A stretch of DNA of 64,000 nt from Lepiota brunneoincarnata (lineage: Eukaryota; Basidiomycota; Agaricomycetes; Agaricales; Agaricaceae): the NCBI GenBank assembly GCA_023014365.1, contig JAEBUN010000033.1:62001-126000 (forward strand). The letters are read 5' to 3'. The notes below the pieces were generated by a model that was not told the origin of the DNA, searched no databases, and saw nothing but the letters and a program-made list of their open reading frames with translations. Position numbers and translations under genes: made by a program. The stretch's first letter is position 1. Each line of letters begins with the position of its first letter. Positions 11,612-21,921 of the stretch are shown here, one piece after another.

Positions 11612-13929
11612 TCAAGGAACATAGCGGAATTCCGGCGCCTGCACGCAACGCAGCAGTTTGAGTTTGCGGTAATTCCGATGATCACTGGGTGCACGTACCT
11701 TATCAGCCAACTCATGGGTATTAACTCTTGTGCCAGGTTTGGGCTTGCCATAGAGCCTGTCCCTACGGGCATTGTCCCAACGGTAGGAGAGCTACAGGCA
11801 GAGACTTCAATAACCCGCGGGCATTGAATAGGAGAGGAACTTACCGTGAGGATAATTGCGCAGATAGCAGCAAGGAACTCAAGTGCGCAAGAGACTGTCA
11901 AAAGAGGTCGGTCCTGGGTATAGGGAAGAATAGAAATAACAACACATACTAGCAAATCCTTTGCTTTATACGTGAGGTATCAGGATGAGCAGAATGTCTG
12001 TTTATCATAGCACGTCAACTCACATGTAGTGAGGGCCCTCGGTCTTGGGATAAATATGAGATCCTAAAATACTCCCACACTGACCAATGGCCATGAACAT
12101 GGGGATACCAGTTGCTTTCTTTGTCTCAGAGCCAAGATTATGGGCGACTAGGGGTTGTTGGAGTGAGTAGATGTGGGCGCATACCAGAAGTGGAATACGT
12201 ACACCAGGCGATGATGGTACCGATTGTGGTATATGTTCCAGACACAATACAGAAGGTCGCAAAGTAGCGGACATGGTTGTTTTGAGTCACAAGCATAAGT
12301 CTTAGGAGTGTCAGCTGTCTTGCACCAAGGGTATTGTGGAGAACCTACAGATATCCAAGACCACCGATAGAAGCGGAGACAGCCATGAAGATACCTCTGC
12401 TCTGGAGACGATCCGAAGCCATGCAGAATAAAATTAAAACAATACCAGCACAGGCATAGGGTGGCACCGTAAGCAGCTGAGCGAGGGCATTGTCTACGCC
12501 ACTGTCAGACAAACTGGAATGCATACAAAGGGGATTTGCGCGCACTGTATCCAAGGGTCGTAATGATAGTAGGCAGAAAGGCGGAGATGGATGCCAAAGC
12601 GCAGTTTAGACCGAAATAGATCACACCCGCGGTGTAGATCTGTAAACGGTGGATATCAGTGACGATGCTTCAACAAATATAATAGCAAAGAGCCGCTCAC
12701 TCTCCAATCTGTCAACGCCATCCAGATGTGAGCTGGGGAAGAGCGGTAAGTCCCTTCGATCCACACGTGGCACGCTGAGGCTTCGCTGTACCTTTGTTTA
12801 CTGTGGCTCCCGAGTCCGCACTCGAATCCCTGTTCACGCGCTCCAGCGCAATTTGCCTCTCGCGTTCATTGAGGAAAGAAGTAGACTCGGGCCGATTGGG
12901 AAGGAAAAGCACGGCAACGATACCAAGCAGCACAGCTGGAATACCCTAAAAATATCCGTCATATGAGCCAATCAGCTGATTATGTCCTAGCTCCAGCTTA
13001 CCTCGACAATAAACAACAACCTCCAATTCTGGACATTGGCCTCAACGTGTTGGATACCAAAAGCAATAAAGCCACCAAAAGCCCCGGCAACCGCGGCAAA
13101 TCCAAACCAGTAAGCCATCTATCACATATCGTTGTCAGTACAAATCATATCAAAACATGACAATACAGCTGTCGTACCCGGAGGCCCATTTCTTGCTTAG
13201 TGTAGAAGAACGCTGCCGAGGGGAACCATAGATAAGAACATGCACACGGTGCCTATGATCGGAAGGCCTACAGAAGTAAAGGGGTATGGCAGGCGCGAAT
13301 CCGGATTCGAAGACGCCCAAGAAGACACGGGCGGCTGCCATACCACCAAAGTTGAACGCAGTTGACTGGGGAATTGGGTTTAGGCCGGGTTCGAACATGC
13401 TGCTTCCATAGACTTACCATCAATGTGGAGGACAATCCCCAGCCAATAGCCGCCCCGGCCATCCATATCCGGGGTTGGAAAAGTTTGGAAATAATGGTGG
13501 CGGGGACTTGACATATGATCTACAGAGCCGGCGTCAGGATTTTGGTGCAGTCAAGGACAGAGATAGATGAAACGGACATAAGAGAAGAAGAAAGCAGAGT
13601 TTATCCAATCGAATAGCTCGCCGGTTGGGTCACCGCCCAGGACGTCGTCGTCGAGTCCCTGGAGTCGAGCGTTTCCGAGGTTAGAGCGGTCGAGGTCTGA
13701 AAGGCGCAGTCTAGTCAAGAGAACACTGGTGTGAATGGGGGTGTGGGGGCTTACAAGCAAAGAGGTAGAGCAGGCAAGCGATGGGTAGGATGCGCCTATC
13801 GAGCTTGCGGACCAAAGCTCGCTCCTCGAGGAGGCGGTCTGGGTCAGATGGAACGCTGTAGCCATCCTCCGATAAATCCTCGATCTTTTCGTCGTAACCT
13901 TTAGAAACCAGCTTGTTGTCGAGAGACAT
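11612..13929 (-). CDS. MFS transporter, anion:cation symporter (Dal5/Tna1-like)
   Basis: The start is the ATG at 13929 (MSLDNKLVSKGYDEK); the stop is at 11612-11614 after ADK/APEFRYVP. About eight short introns are needed, and each one checked keeps phase. An acidic N-terminus leads to LLYLFAYLDRSNLGNARLQG, the signature after the first membrane helix in allantoate, nicotinate and vitamin transporters of this family. Further helices include FLGVFESGFAPAIPLYF, LLFIVEGIPAVLLGIVAVLF, IYTAGVIYFGLNCALASI, IGTIIAWFAHN and ALEFLAAICAIILT. The C-tail YRWDNARRDRLYGK is also typical. Twelve membrane spans are expected. Likely function is proton-coupled uptake of a small organic anion at the plasma membrane; the substrate cannot be told. 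Confidence 0.87.
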
Positions 13930-14766
13930 GGCGAAGAGGCTGCAGCTCAAGGCGGTGCAGGACAGGAGGAAGCGAAATAACCGGCTCTCAAGTTGCAACC
14001 TCGCCAGCCTATTTATCTCTCCTCCTTCTTAACGTCACCACTCACCAACGTATAAGGCATCTGTGGTTCCTTGCCCCTGATTAACCAATGAGAAGGAATC
14101 TTTGCAAACATGGTGAGTTGCGACAAGCAAGATCAGAGATTGGTGCGGGGTACTAGTTCGAGGCCATACAGAGAGGAATGAGAGATGCGCCGAGGCCAGA
14201 TTTAGATCCGGCTACGACACCAACAAATATCTCCCTTCATTGCTGAATACATCGGCCGAATTTCATTTTTGGCTCTGGTGGGAATCCAACACGTGGTCAC
14301 CACATCCCGTCCCTGGTTTCTCCTCCACACTCCATAGCGGTCCAGTTTGCTCACCTACCTCTCCGTGATCTATGGCGCGATGCAAGATACTCCCCAGAAA
14401 TTCTCCTCAACGGCTCTGCCTGACGAATTTCTGGTTATTTCGGGCGCAGTCCTACCGACGGCTGATACAGGGGATTTTAGCATATCGCGCCACTTCCGTT
14501 CTATATCCCGTTCAGGTAGCGAGTATGATATGGTCACAGATCCATAGCTCGTAGCCCCAAGCAGAAATTGTCTAGGAGCGTGGTATTTACAGAAACTATA
14601 TTCCAAGTAAACTATGCACTGGGCAAGATTCTCATGAGAAAAGAAGCTGATGATGTAGTATTAAATCTCTCTTTTGCCTGAAGTACTATTAAATGGCACA
14701 CGAGAACGAGGCTATTATCGATGATAATTTCACACTAGAGAGCTACTATCCGGAACAATAATCAAT
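13930..14766. other. intergenic spacer upstream of MFS gene
   Basis: It contains the MFS promoter region and otherwise only short open frames. No TATA-like element at a convincing distance and no repeat were seen. Confidence 0.4.
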
Positions 14767-15134
14767 ATCTGCTGGGCCTCGACTAGCAGCATCGCTATCA
14801 ACCAACGCCCTGGTACCCTCTTGCTCCCTCAGAAGCTATCGCGACGCCCGGTAATTGTTACACCCACGCAAAAAGAGCCCGTAGGCACTCACAGGTCCAA
14901 CTTACCCTACCTTCGTCAACGCATGACTCCGGACATCTTCTTAGCTTCGAGAACACATATCTCCCAATCTGCGGGATAAATTCTGAAAGGCATGAGAAGG
15001 CCGAAGAGTTACAAATTTTTCCAAGCAAACAACGGCCAAAAAGATCATCTGACACTCCTGCCGAAAATTTAGAAGACGTCAATACATCCACCGCCCTACC
15101 GAAGACATCCGAATCGGTGGGCTCGAAATGGTAA
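14767..15134 (+). CDS. possible spliced coding fragment of unknown function
   Basis: Two coding-like stretches join in phase. 14767-14894 encodes RPGTLLLPQKLSRRPVIVTP. A 50-nt GT-AG intron follows (GTCCAA...TTCTTAG). From 14945 the frame reads FENTYLPICGINSERHEKAE and an acidic Ser/Thr-rich tail to a stop at 15132. No start codon was found upstream. A second open stretch near 15193-15260 (DVENRPKTTDDEDTPIGDC) could be another exon but does not join in phase. A further open frame lies at 15499-15882. The pieces may belong to one decayed or poorly modelled gene. No family was recognised. Confidence 0.28.
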
Positions 15135-16744
15135 TTGCAGATGTACAGTCAAGTAGGGGGACCAACTCATAAGCAACTCAACACTTTCCAGATGTCGAAA
15201 ATCGGCCGAAAACGACTGACGACGAGGATACGCCTATTGGGGATTGTGTACAGGGATGACTGGATGTTTGACTGGAGTTGGTTGATGCGTTTGATGTACG
15301 GCCATCCTTCTGCCGCCTAATCGGGGTGACATTACGGAATTGTAGCTTGTGGTGATGTCTATGTTGGACCTCCTTCAACTCCACCATGGTGCGTGCCTGT
15401 AAGCTGACAATGATACGCCAAGGGAAGAAGAGACGTCTATTTCTCCTGCAGAATATGGTCATTGAGTGGTGTTAATTGAATATACCGTCCTAGCATGATT
15501 GACGCTGTCCCTTGGCCACTGGATACCTTGTCGGCCGTTGAACGTTGACGAGCAAACCGCCAAGTCTCTCCCTGTCATTTTCAATCTACAAACGCCACAG
15601 ACAAAGGGTAGGGCGTTAAAAGATCGGCCAATGCCTCCCGAAGCTAAAATGCTCCACAGTTGGTGCGCAACAAACAGCGCACCTATCCGGGGCATACGCA
15701 CAGACCTGTGGAAACGTATCGCTAACGAGAAGCTCACGACGAAAACCCGGAAAGTGGTAATGAAGCACTGTCCTGGCAGGAGTCCTTGTCCGCCGGACAA
15801 TCACAAGATCATCGACATAATTGCAGCCTCACGGTATGTTTATGGAACGCTTCTGCGCGGTGATGGATACTATACATGCTGATGCGGATGCTCGTGTATT
15901 TCACAAAGCCAGCGCGGTAAGGCGTCATTCTCGTTGACCCCCGCCCCCGAAACCCATGTCCCAAAAATAGAATAATTGATAGTTACTTATTATTCTCCTC
16001 GAGATGTCATCTGTATCTTCTTTGGCCACGGGCATTTCCACAGAACTATCAGGAACACATGGCGACACATCGGGGGTTTGATGATATGCCTGACGACTGG
16101 TCAGCAATAAGGTTGGATAAGCGGGGCGTTTGCGTATCTTGTCTGGATACATCCCCGTACAATCAGGGATGCATGATCATTTAAAAATAAACGCCGTGCT
16201 ACGTGTTCGTCCTGCCCCAAGCGATTTTTTTTAGGGTTTTTTTCTTATCTTTTCTTGTCAGTCCCGACCCGCCACACTGATGCATGGGTGGAGTGCTCAG
16301 GAGAGAGGTCACGAGAGAACCTGCCCATGCGATCTGTAAGGAGAGAAGACTCAAAGAACACCCACACTCGGTTGAAGGCCTGTATGATCCCCGAGAGATA
16401 TTCTAGAACAGCCCCACGAGTCTACGATCCGATGGCCAAGGGAGGCAAAAAATAAATGTTCCCTCGACGCTTGACATACCGTTCTATCGGATAACCGGTA
16501 GAATGCCTATTGCTGCGAGCCCTTTCAACGTTCCAGGGAATCCTAACGATAGGATTCTGCGCATGGTGAGCCAGAAGAAGTGAAAGCACAGCCTGGCTCG
16601 AAGGTTAACTAGAGACTGCCGTGGTACCTGATCTACGGCAATTGGCGTATACCAGATCCAACTAGCTCGGCCGAATAGAAGCAGCCTTTGGATCAGCAGG
16701 CTCCACATTGAGATTGCAGAGTGGAGACATTGCGTATCTTGCGC
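15135..16744. other. region with weak candidates only
   Basis: Open frames at 15499-15882 (+) and 15925-16152 (-; begins MYPDKIRKRPAYPTLLL) have no domains. A minus frame at 16484-16708 is hydrophobic. None has support beyond being open. A T-rich run lies near 16226-16254. Confidence 0.35.
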
Positions 16745-17159
16745 TTAGATGGAGCAGGCGGGATACCAAGGGATACCTGACACACTGAGCGGAGCGATGA
16801 AGAGGATGTCGAGGGTGCCGGCCCCGAGGAACGCGTCTGAAAGGTAAGACCGACAGGTGGGATAGACCCCCGATGGTCCCGGGCGTGGACGTCTGACCGT
16901 GAAACAAAGACAACCATATGAATCTTCAACTGAAGCGAGTAGCGAGCGATGCAAGTGATGTTTGATAAAGTAAAGGAAAGAAAGATATGTCGGTGGGTTT
17001 TGCCAGCCGAAGCAGAAGAAGATGGACCCGAGGATTGAGTGCTTGATGATGGGTAATGCATGATATGGCTGGGAGATAAAAATAGTGTCTTACCAACCCG
17101 ATGCGTGCAGCTCGACACGCCGTTCGTGGGGTTTGTTGTAGTCGTTCGTGGGTACCCAT
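16745..17159 (-). CDS. possible small membrane protein
   Basis: The ATG at 17159 (MGTHERLQQTPRTACRAARI) opens a 22-codon exon ending in a strong GTAAGA donor. A 52-nt intron ending CAAG joins it in phase to 16745-17041. That exon begins with a hydrophobic stretch (SILGSIFFCFGWQNPPTYLS, then FLYFIKHHLHRSLLASVEDS). The product would be about 120 residues with one or two membrane segments. More introns may exist downstream, since other frames further on are also hydrophobic. No family was recognised. Confidence 0.25.
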
Positions 17160-18180
17160 ATTTTTTCTATGCTATAATCTGAAACTGACCCGTGCGACGC
17201 CACTGCCCAGAGAGGAACGGGGTAGGGAGAACCAAGAATAAGCCCGATGTCATGACCCCGCGAGCTTTAATATTGCCAATTTTCGAATGCAATGACAAGT
17301 GATGGTGGAACATAGGAGTGTGAACGCATGTTGCTCGTAGAAATGCCAGACTCCTCGGGCTTCGATGCCATATCCTGAGGTCACTGTGGCTAACGATTGG
17401 TGTGCAAGAGGGTCATGGCAGCTCTGATACGCGCCTGCTTTTTAGTGGATCCTTGTCATAAAAAACTTGGGTTCGTGTTCGCAAATCGTAGCCAATGACG
17501 GCAACTGCGGTACGAATGACGACATGTGGGATCAGAATATATCCGAGTCGCGAAGGTAAGATGTAACTCGAGAGTTCACCGCATACAGTGGAGTAGCATG
17601 AGTTGGAAGTGGCGAGAGGAGGATATGCAGTGGAGTGTGGCGGTTCGCTGCCAACCGCTGACAGCTATTAATTTTCCAGTTACCTTGGAGGACAGATTTA
17701 CTTCGCTGCCGCGCAGAATCCGAAATCTGAGGCGGTGGTCCCCCACAACACACAAACAGCCCTGGACGGACTTCAATGTCTCCGCAGAAGCCTTCTCCAG
17801 ATCGCCGCCACCACCAACACAAAATTCAATGTTCGGGTTAGACGCCTCCGTCGAACTGTTGTAGCAGCACCCTCAAGAACAGGCGCACGAGTAAAGCTTG
17901 ATGACATAGAAGCTCCTTGTTCGACATACTACGTCGAAAACATGGTTAGCGCGTTGGGCAAGTACAGACCAATTTCTGCACTGCAAGAGATTGCGGGACA
18001 GCGAATTTCATTTCATGAAATACTTCACCGCACAAGAAGTGTTGAGCAATGGCACGGATATCTGAGCCCATTTCTGACCCTATCATCACGTGATGTGTAC
18101 TCCATTCCTGATTTGGGCATCATGCGACAGTTCACGAAAATTCAAAGTGACCTGATTCTCTTCAACTTTTGACAGACTTT
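17160..18180. other. intergenic spacer
   Basis: Open frames between 17526 and 18172 lie in conflicting frames on both strands and show no domain. The region is upstream of ERG6. Confidence 0.4.
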
Positions 18181-18520
18181 TATATATATAAAGCTAGCCT
18201 CATCCTTGTTTCGTTCCTTCCCCTCTGCTCGTTCCTTCCGTATACCCACACCCCTCCTTCTACCTGTCCTTCTAACCAACACCATCTATTGCGTGAGTCT
18301 CATGTTTCATTGTATGTGCTTCTCAGCCGCGGCATTTTCCGTGGACATTTTTGTGTGATGAAACTTGAATCTGCAAAATATTTTAATGATGGGCTTTCGA
18401 GCTCAATGAATTGGCTTTCCCCCAAGGGGAACCGTTCAAGTCTCTGACTTTTTCGTTGTTCTTCCATTCTGCGTGGGTTTACTCGGTGCTGACCGGTTTT
18501 TTTTTTGCCTCCCGTAGAAA
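18179..18520 (+). promoter_or_regulatory. ERG6 core promoter and leader with 5'UTR intron
   Basis: A TATA-like run lies at 18181-18192, followed by a strongly C/T-rich leader (about 18205-18290), the usual look of a highly expressed fungal promoter. A perfect GTGAGT donor at 18293 and a polypyrimidine CCCGTAG acceptor at 18517, three bases before the ATG, suggest a 225-nt leader intron. The transcription start is inferred, not seen. Confidence 0.5.
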
Positions 18521-19794
18521 ATGGAAACTGGTGGTTCTTCAGCTACATTCGCGGACGGCCGCGTCAGCAACCGTATTGAGAACTATACCAAGTTCTGGAA
18601 GGAAAATCCTAACGCTGAGCAGACCAAAGACAACGAGAAGAGGTTGGACAACTATACCGAGGTCGTCAATGGTAAATTCCGTTTGCCTACCATTCAACTC
18701 GCAAATTTTGACATGTTTATAGGCTACTATGATGGTGCAACTGAGCTGTATGAGTACGGCTGGAGTCAATCCTTCCACTTCTCCCGCTTTTACAAAGGCG
18801 AGGCTTTCTTGGCCTCCCTTGCCCGTCATGAGCACTACTTGGCCTCGCAAATGAACTTGCAACCTGGTATGCGAGTCTTGGATGTTGGATGCGGTGTTGG
18901 TGGTCCCGCAAGGCAGATTGCTATGTTTTCGGACGTGAATATTGTTGGCCTGAACAACAACGCATTCCAGATTGGTCGTGCGCGAAAATACACCCAGAAA
19001 ATGGGCTTGGAGAATCAAGTGACGTTTGTGAAGGGTGACTTTATGAAGCTCTCGGAACAATTTGGCGAGAACTCTTTCGATGCTGGTAAGTTTAATTATG
19101 TCTCGAGCCAAATGTTAACTCATTCACATGGTGTTTAGTCTATGCTATTGAGGCCACCGTCCATGCACCCACTTGGGAAGGTGTGTATGGAGAAATCTTC
19201 AAAGTGCTTAAGCCTGGAGGAGTTGTGAGTATTTTCAGCGATCCGAGGGGTTTAATTGCATCCCTAATATCCTTCTGATGGCCAGTTCGGTGTGTATGAA
19301 TGGTGCATGACTGACAGCTGGGATCCATCGATCCCTGAGCACAAGGCACTTGCCCATCAGATTGAATTGGGGAATGGAATCCCTGAAATGCGGCCTCTGC
19401 GGCTTGCTCGTGAAGCGTTGAAGGAGGTTGGGTTCGAGATTGAACACGAGGAGGATCTTGCTGATCGCCCCGACCCGATCCCTTGGTACTATCCGTTGGA
19501 GGGTGACATCTGGAAGGCGCAGACGTTCTGGGATTACATTACGGTGTGGCGGATGAGTTGGAGTGGAAAGCTGGTCAGCCACAATGCGATTCGGGTTATG
19601 GAGTGGCTGGGGGTCCTACCCAAGGGCACGTACGACGTGAGTGAGTCGCTCAAGGTTGCGGCTGATGCACTTGTGAAGGGCGGACAGACCAAGGTATGTA
19701 TAGGATTTTGTTTGAGAATGAATCCGGGTGTTGATGTGGTGTGCAGCTGTTCACGCCTATGTATCTCGTCGTTAGCCGGAAACCCAGGAACTGA
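18521..19794 (+). CDS. ERG6: sterol 24-C-methyltransferase (Erg6)
   Basis: Five exons (18521-18671, 18723-19085, 19139-19224, 19286-19693, 19747-19794), all GT-AG and in phase, give 351 residues, the usual Erg6 length. The aromatic sterol-contact segment [14 protein letters not shown] is at about 60-73. The SAM-binding motif [10 protein letters not shown] is at 103-112. Later come [10 protein letters not shown], a second conserved acidic/aromatic segment, and the C-terminal [15 protein letters not shown]. The enzyme transfers a methyl group from S-adenosylmethionine to C-24 of the sterol side chain (zymosterol, or eburicol precursors) in ergosterol synthesis at the ER or lipid droplets. The frame is intact. 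Strong identification. Confidence 0.96.
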
Positions 19795-19944
19795 ATGGGC
19801 TTGGCGTGTTAGTCTTATAGAGTACCCCAGTATGTTAGGAATGCACATAATCGAGACATACGTATTCAGCGTGGGAAGAGGAAACCTCGGGTGAATCCGA
19901 TTGTGGGTGTGATCCTGGCCAGCGATCCTGGGCTCTGGCGAGAG

Positions 19945-21672
19945 ATGGCCCAGCGCTCCATGGCGAGCGATCCCAGGGTACACAAGCCACGACTGCCGAA
20001 AGCCTACACTGACCAGCAGCTCTCCTTTCTCAAGGGGTCCGTGCCATTCCTCCGTGCCTCCCCTCCACCCCTTCTCACCCCTCTAGCCAGCAACCTCCCC
20101 GAGTTTGAGCGAAGATCCCAAGGCTCAATCAGGGGAGATGCAAAGAAATTCGCCTTGGAGCGTGCCTCGGATTTCATCGCGCGCTTTGGGCTCCCGGAAG
20201 AGTTTATCGGCGTAGAAGAGTCTGAGTCACGCTTTCGTGAAGCAAGTCCCCCTCCCTCCTCTCTATTCATCGTTCCTAATTTCACCAACAGCAAATATAC
20301 AATTGGTTCAAAAACACCGTCGGCCGCACAAGGCGGAAGCTCGAGGGCCGCCCTCGTTCTGCAAAAAAGGCTGCTGAGAAGGGTGCGTGTGTAACTCTCC
20401 TTCCCTTCACCGTAGGGCGCTTACCACGTTTTTCATTCCTAGCCGCCGCAGCAGCGGCAGCAGCAGTCTCCTCTGCCAACCCAAATGACCTGCAACAATG
20501 GACCTCCAGTGTCCCATCACCCAACATAGTTCCTTACGCCCATGCCGAGAGCAGCACCAGCCCTGTCAGCGCACCACAGTCCATCATCCAGCCCATTCAG
20601 TATAGCAACCTCCAGCCTACACCTGCTGCCCCTCCCATACAGCCAACACCCACACCCTCAATACAGCCACCTCCACCCTTACCACAGCCCGCCCCATCTC
20701 CTCACCACCACAGCCATGCCCTTAATATACCCATAACTCAGAGCACTCTCCGGGATGCTTTCCTGCAGGGTATCGACGCCTCTACACTGTCTACAATGAT
20801 CCAATCGTTCATTGTGAGCAACCCCTCTCCATCGCCTACTCCTCTGACTCCCGTGGTCGAGGCGCTCTTCGAAGCCGTTTCCGCAGACTCCGCCACCGGT
20901 GCATTCAGCCGCGATCCGCATATATATCTCCGGCGGTACTTTGATGCATCAAGCTATCTCCCAAGCGCCATCCTCCATGCGGGCGTCTCGGGGCCCATGG
21001 CTGGTCCAAGAGCGCTACAGATGCTCATCAGGAAATATTCGACATGGATACCCCATGCCCCCCCCCTTGTTCTTTCATCCTCCGCCTCATCTTCGCGGAC
21101 GACTGGGAGTGCCGCCGCAACGCCGGTGACGGCGGGACAACCGCGAGTAGTCCCTGTGGTAACGACGAGCGCACCTGGGCTTTCGCCATCATTGAGCGAC
21201 GAAATGCAGAGGATTGCTGCCGATCGTCAGAGGAAGAAAGATCATATTCAGTGGGCGCGGATACACGCTGCTGCGCTGGAACTTGGGTTGTTGGGTATGG
21301 GTAGGGTGGGAGACACGGACAATAGCGGTTACACTTACGCCATGGGGAGAGCGTTCTCCGAGATGATGGCAAGGGACGCTGTGTGGGAGAGTGATGAAGT
21401 TGAGTGGGTTGCTGGGATTTGTGTGTTGCGGGCTGTAATTCGGACGGCGATGAGAGGGGATAGAAGGCAGAGGGACGAGTATGATGAGTTGCTTCGGACA
21501 TACGAGGGTAGATGGAAGGAGATAAAAGATGAGGCACGGCAGGCCCTCGTCACTGTGAGTCCGTTCCTGTTCTGCTCACTGTTTTGCTTCTTTTGTTGAC
21601 TAGATGGTGTAGGAAGTTCTAGTAGGCGCCCGAGAAGACTTGTCCCGCTTGCTGGATGAGATACTTCCGTGA
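19945..21672 (+). CDS. unrecognised Ala/Pro-rich protein, 519 residues
   Basis: Four exons (19945-20241, 20292-20382, 20443-21554, 21613-21672) keep frame throughout. The first intron uses a GC donor (GCAAGT). The start may instead be the ATG at 19960. The N-terminus (PRLPKAYTDQQLSFLKGSVP, AKKFALERASDFIARFGLPE) leads into QIYNWFKNTVGRTRRK, a short helix resembling the WFxN motif of homeodomain helix 3, but no full homeodomain is visible. An Ala run, a Pro/Gln/Ser linker and a mixed helical domain follow (DAFLQGIDASTLSTMIQSFI, HIYLRRYFDASSYLPSAILH, WVAGICVLRAVIRTAMRGDR). It starts only 150 bp after ERG6. A nuclear role is a guess from the basic and WFKN segments. Confidence 0.65.
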
Positions 21673-21921
21673 GTTTCCCGCAAATGTCTTACGCTTGTTA
21701 CTTCCTGAAATGCTTTCGTGCTGTGTATATTCTTTGTTGTCCACATACGTTATTGTATCTTATTTCCGTCTATTACTCGCCAGGAGTGCTATATTGCTAC
21801 TCATGATTTATCCTTGGATAACTGGACTAAAGCGTAATAATGTTTCACTATGACTAAGTGGTCTATTTCTTGGTCTGTTTAGGTCAGGCTCTTTGGCAAT
21901 CGTTGTATATGTCTTACCAGT

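Noticed and set aside
20440..20475. GCA/GCC repeat as a microsatellite
   Set aside because: It encodes a poly-Ala run in phase within the gene at 19945 and is explained as coding sequence.
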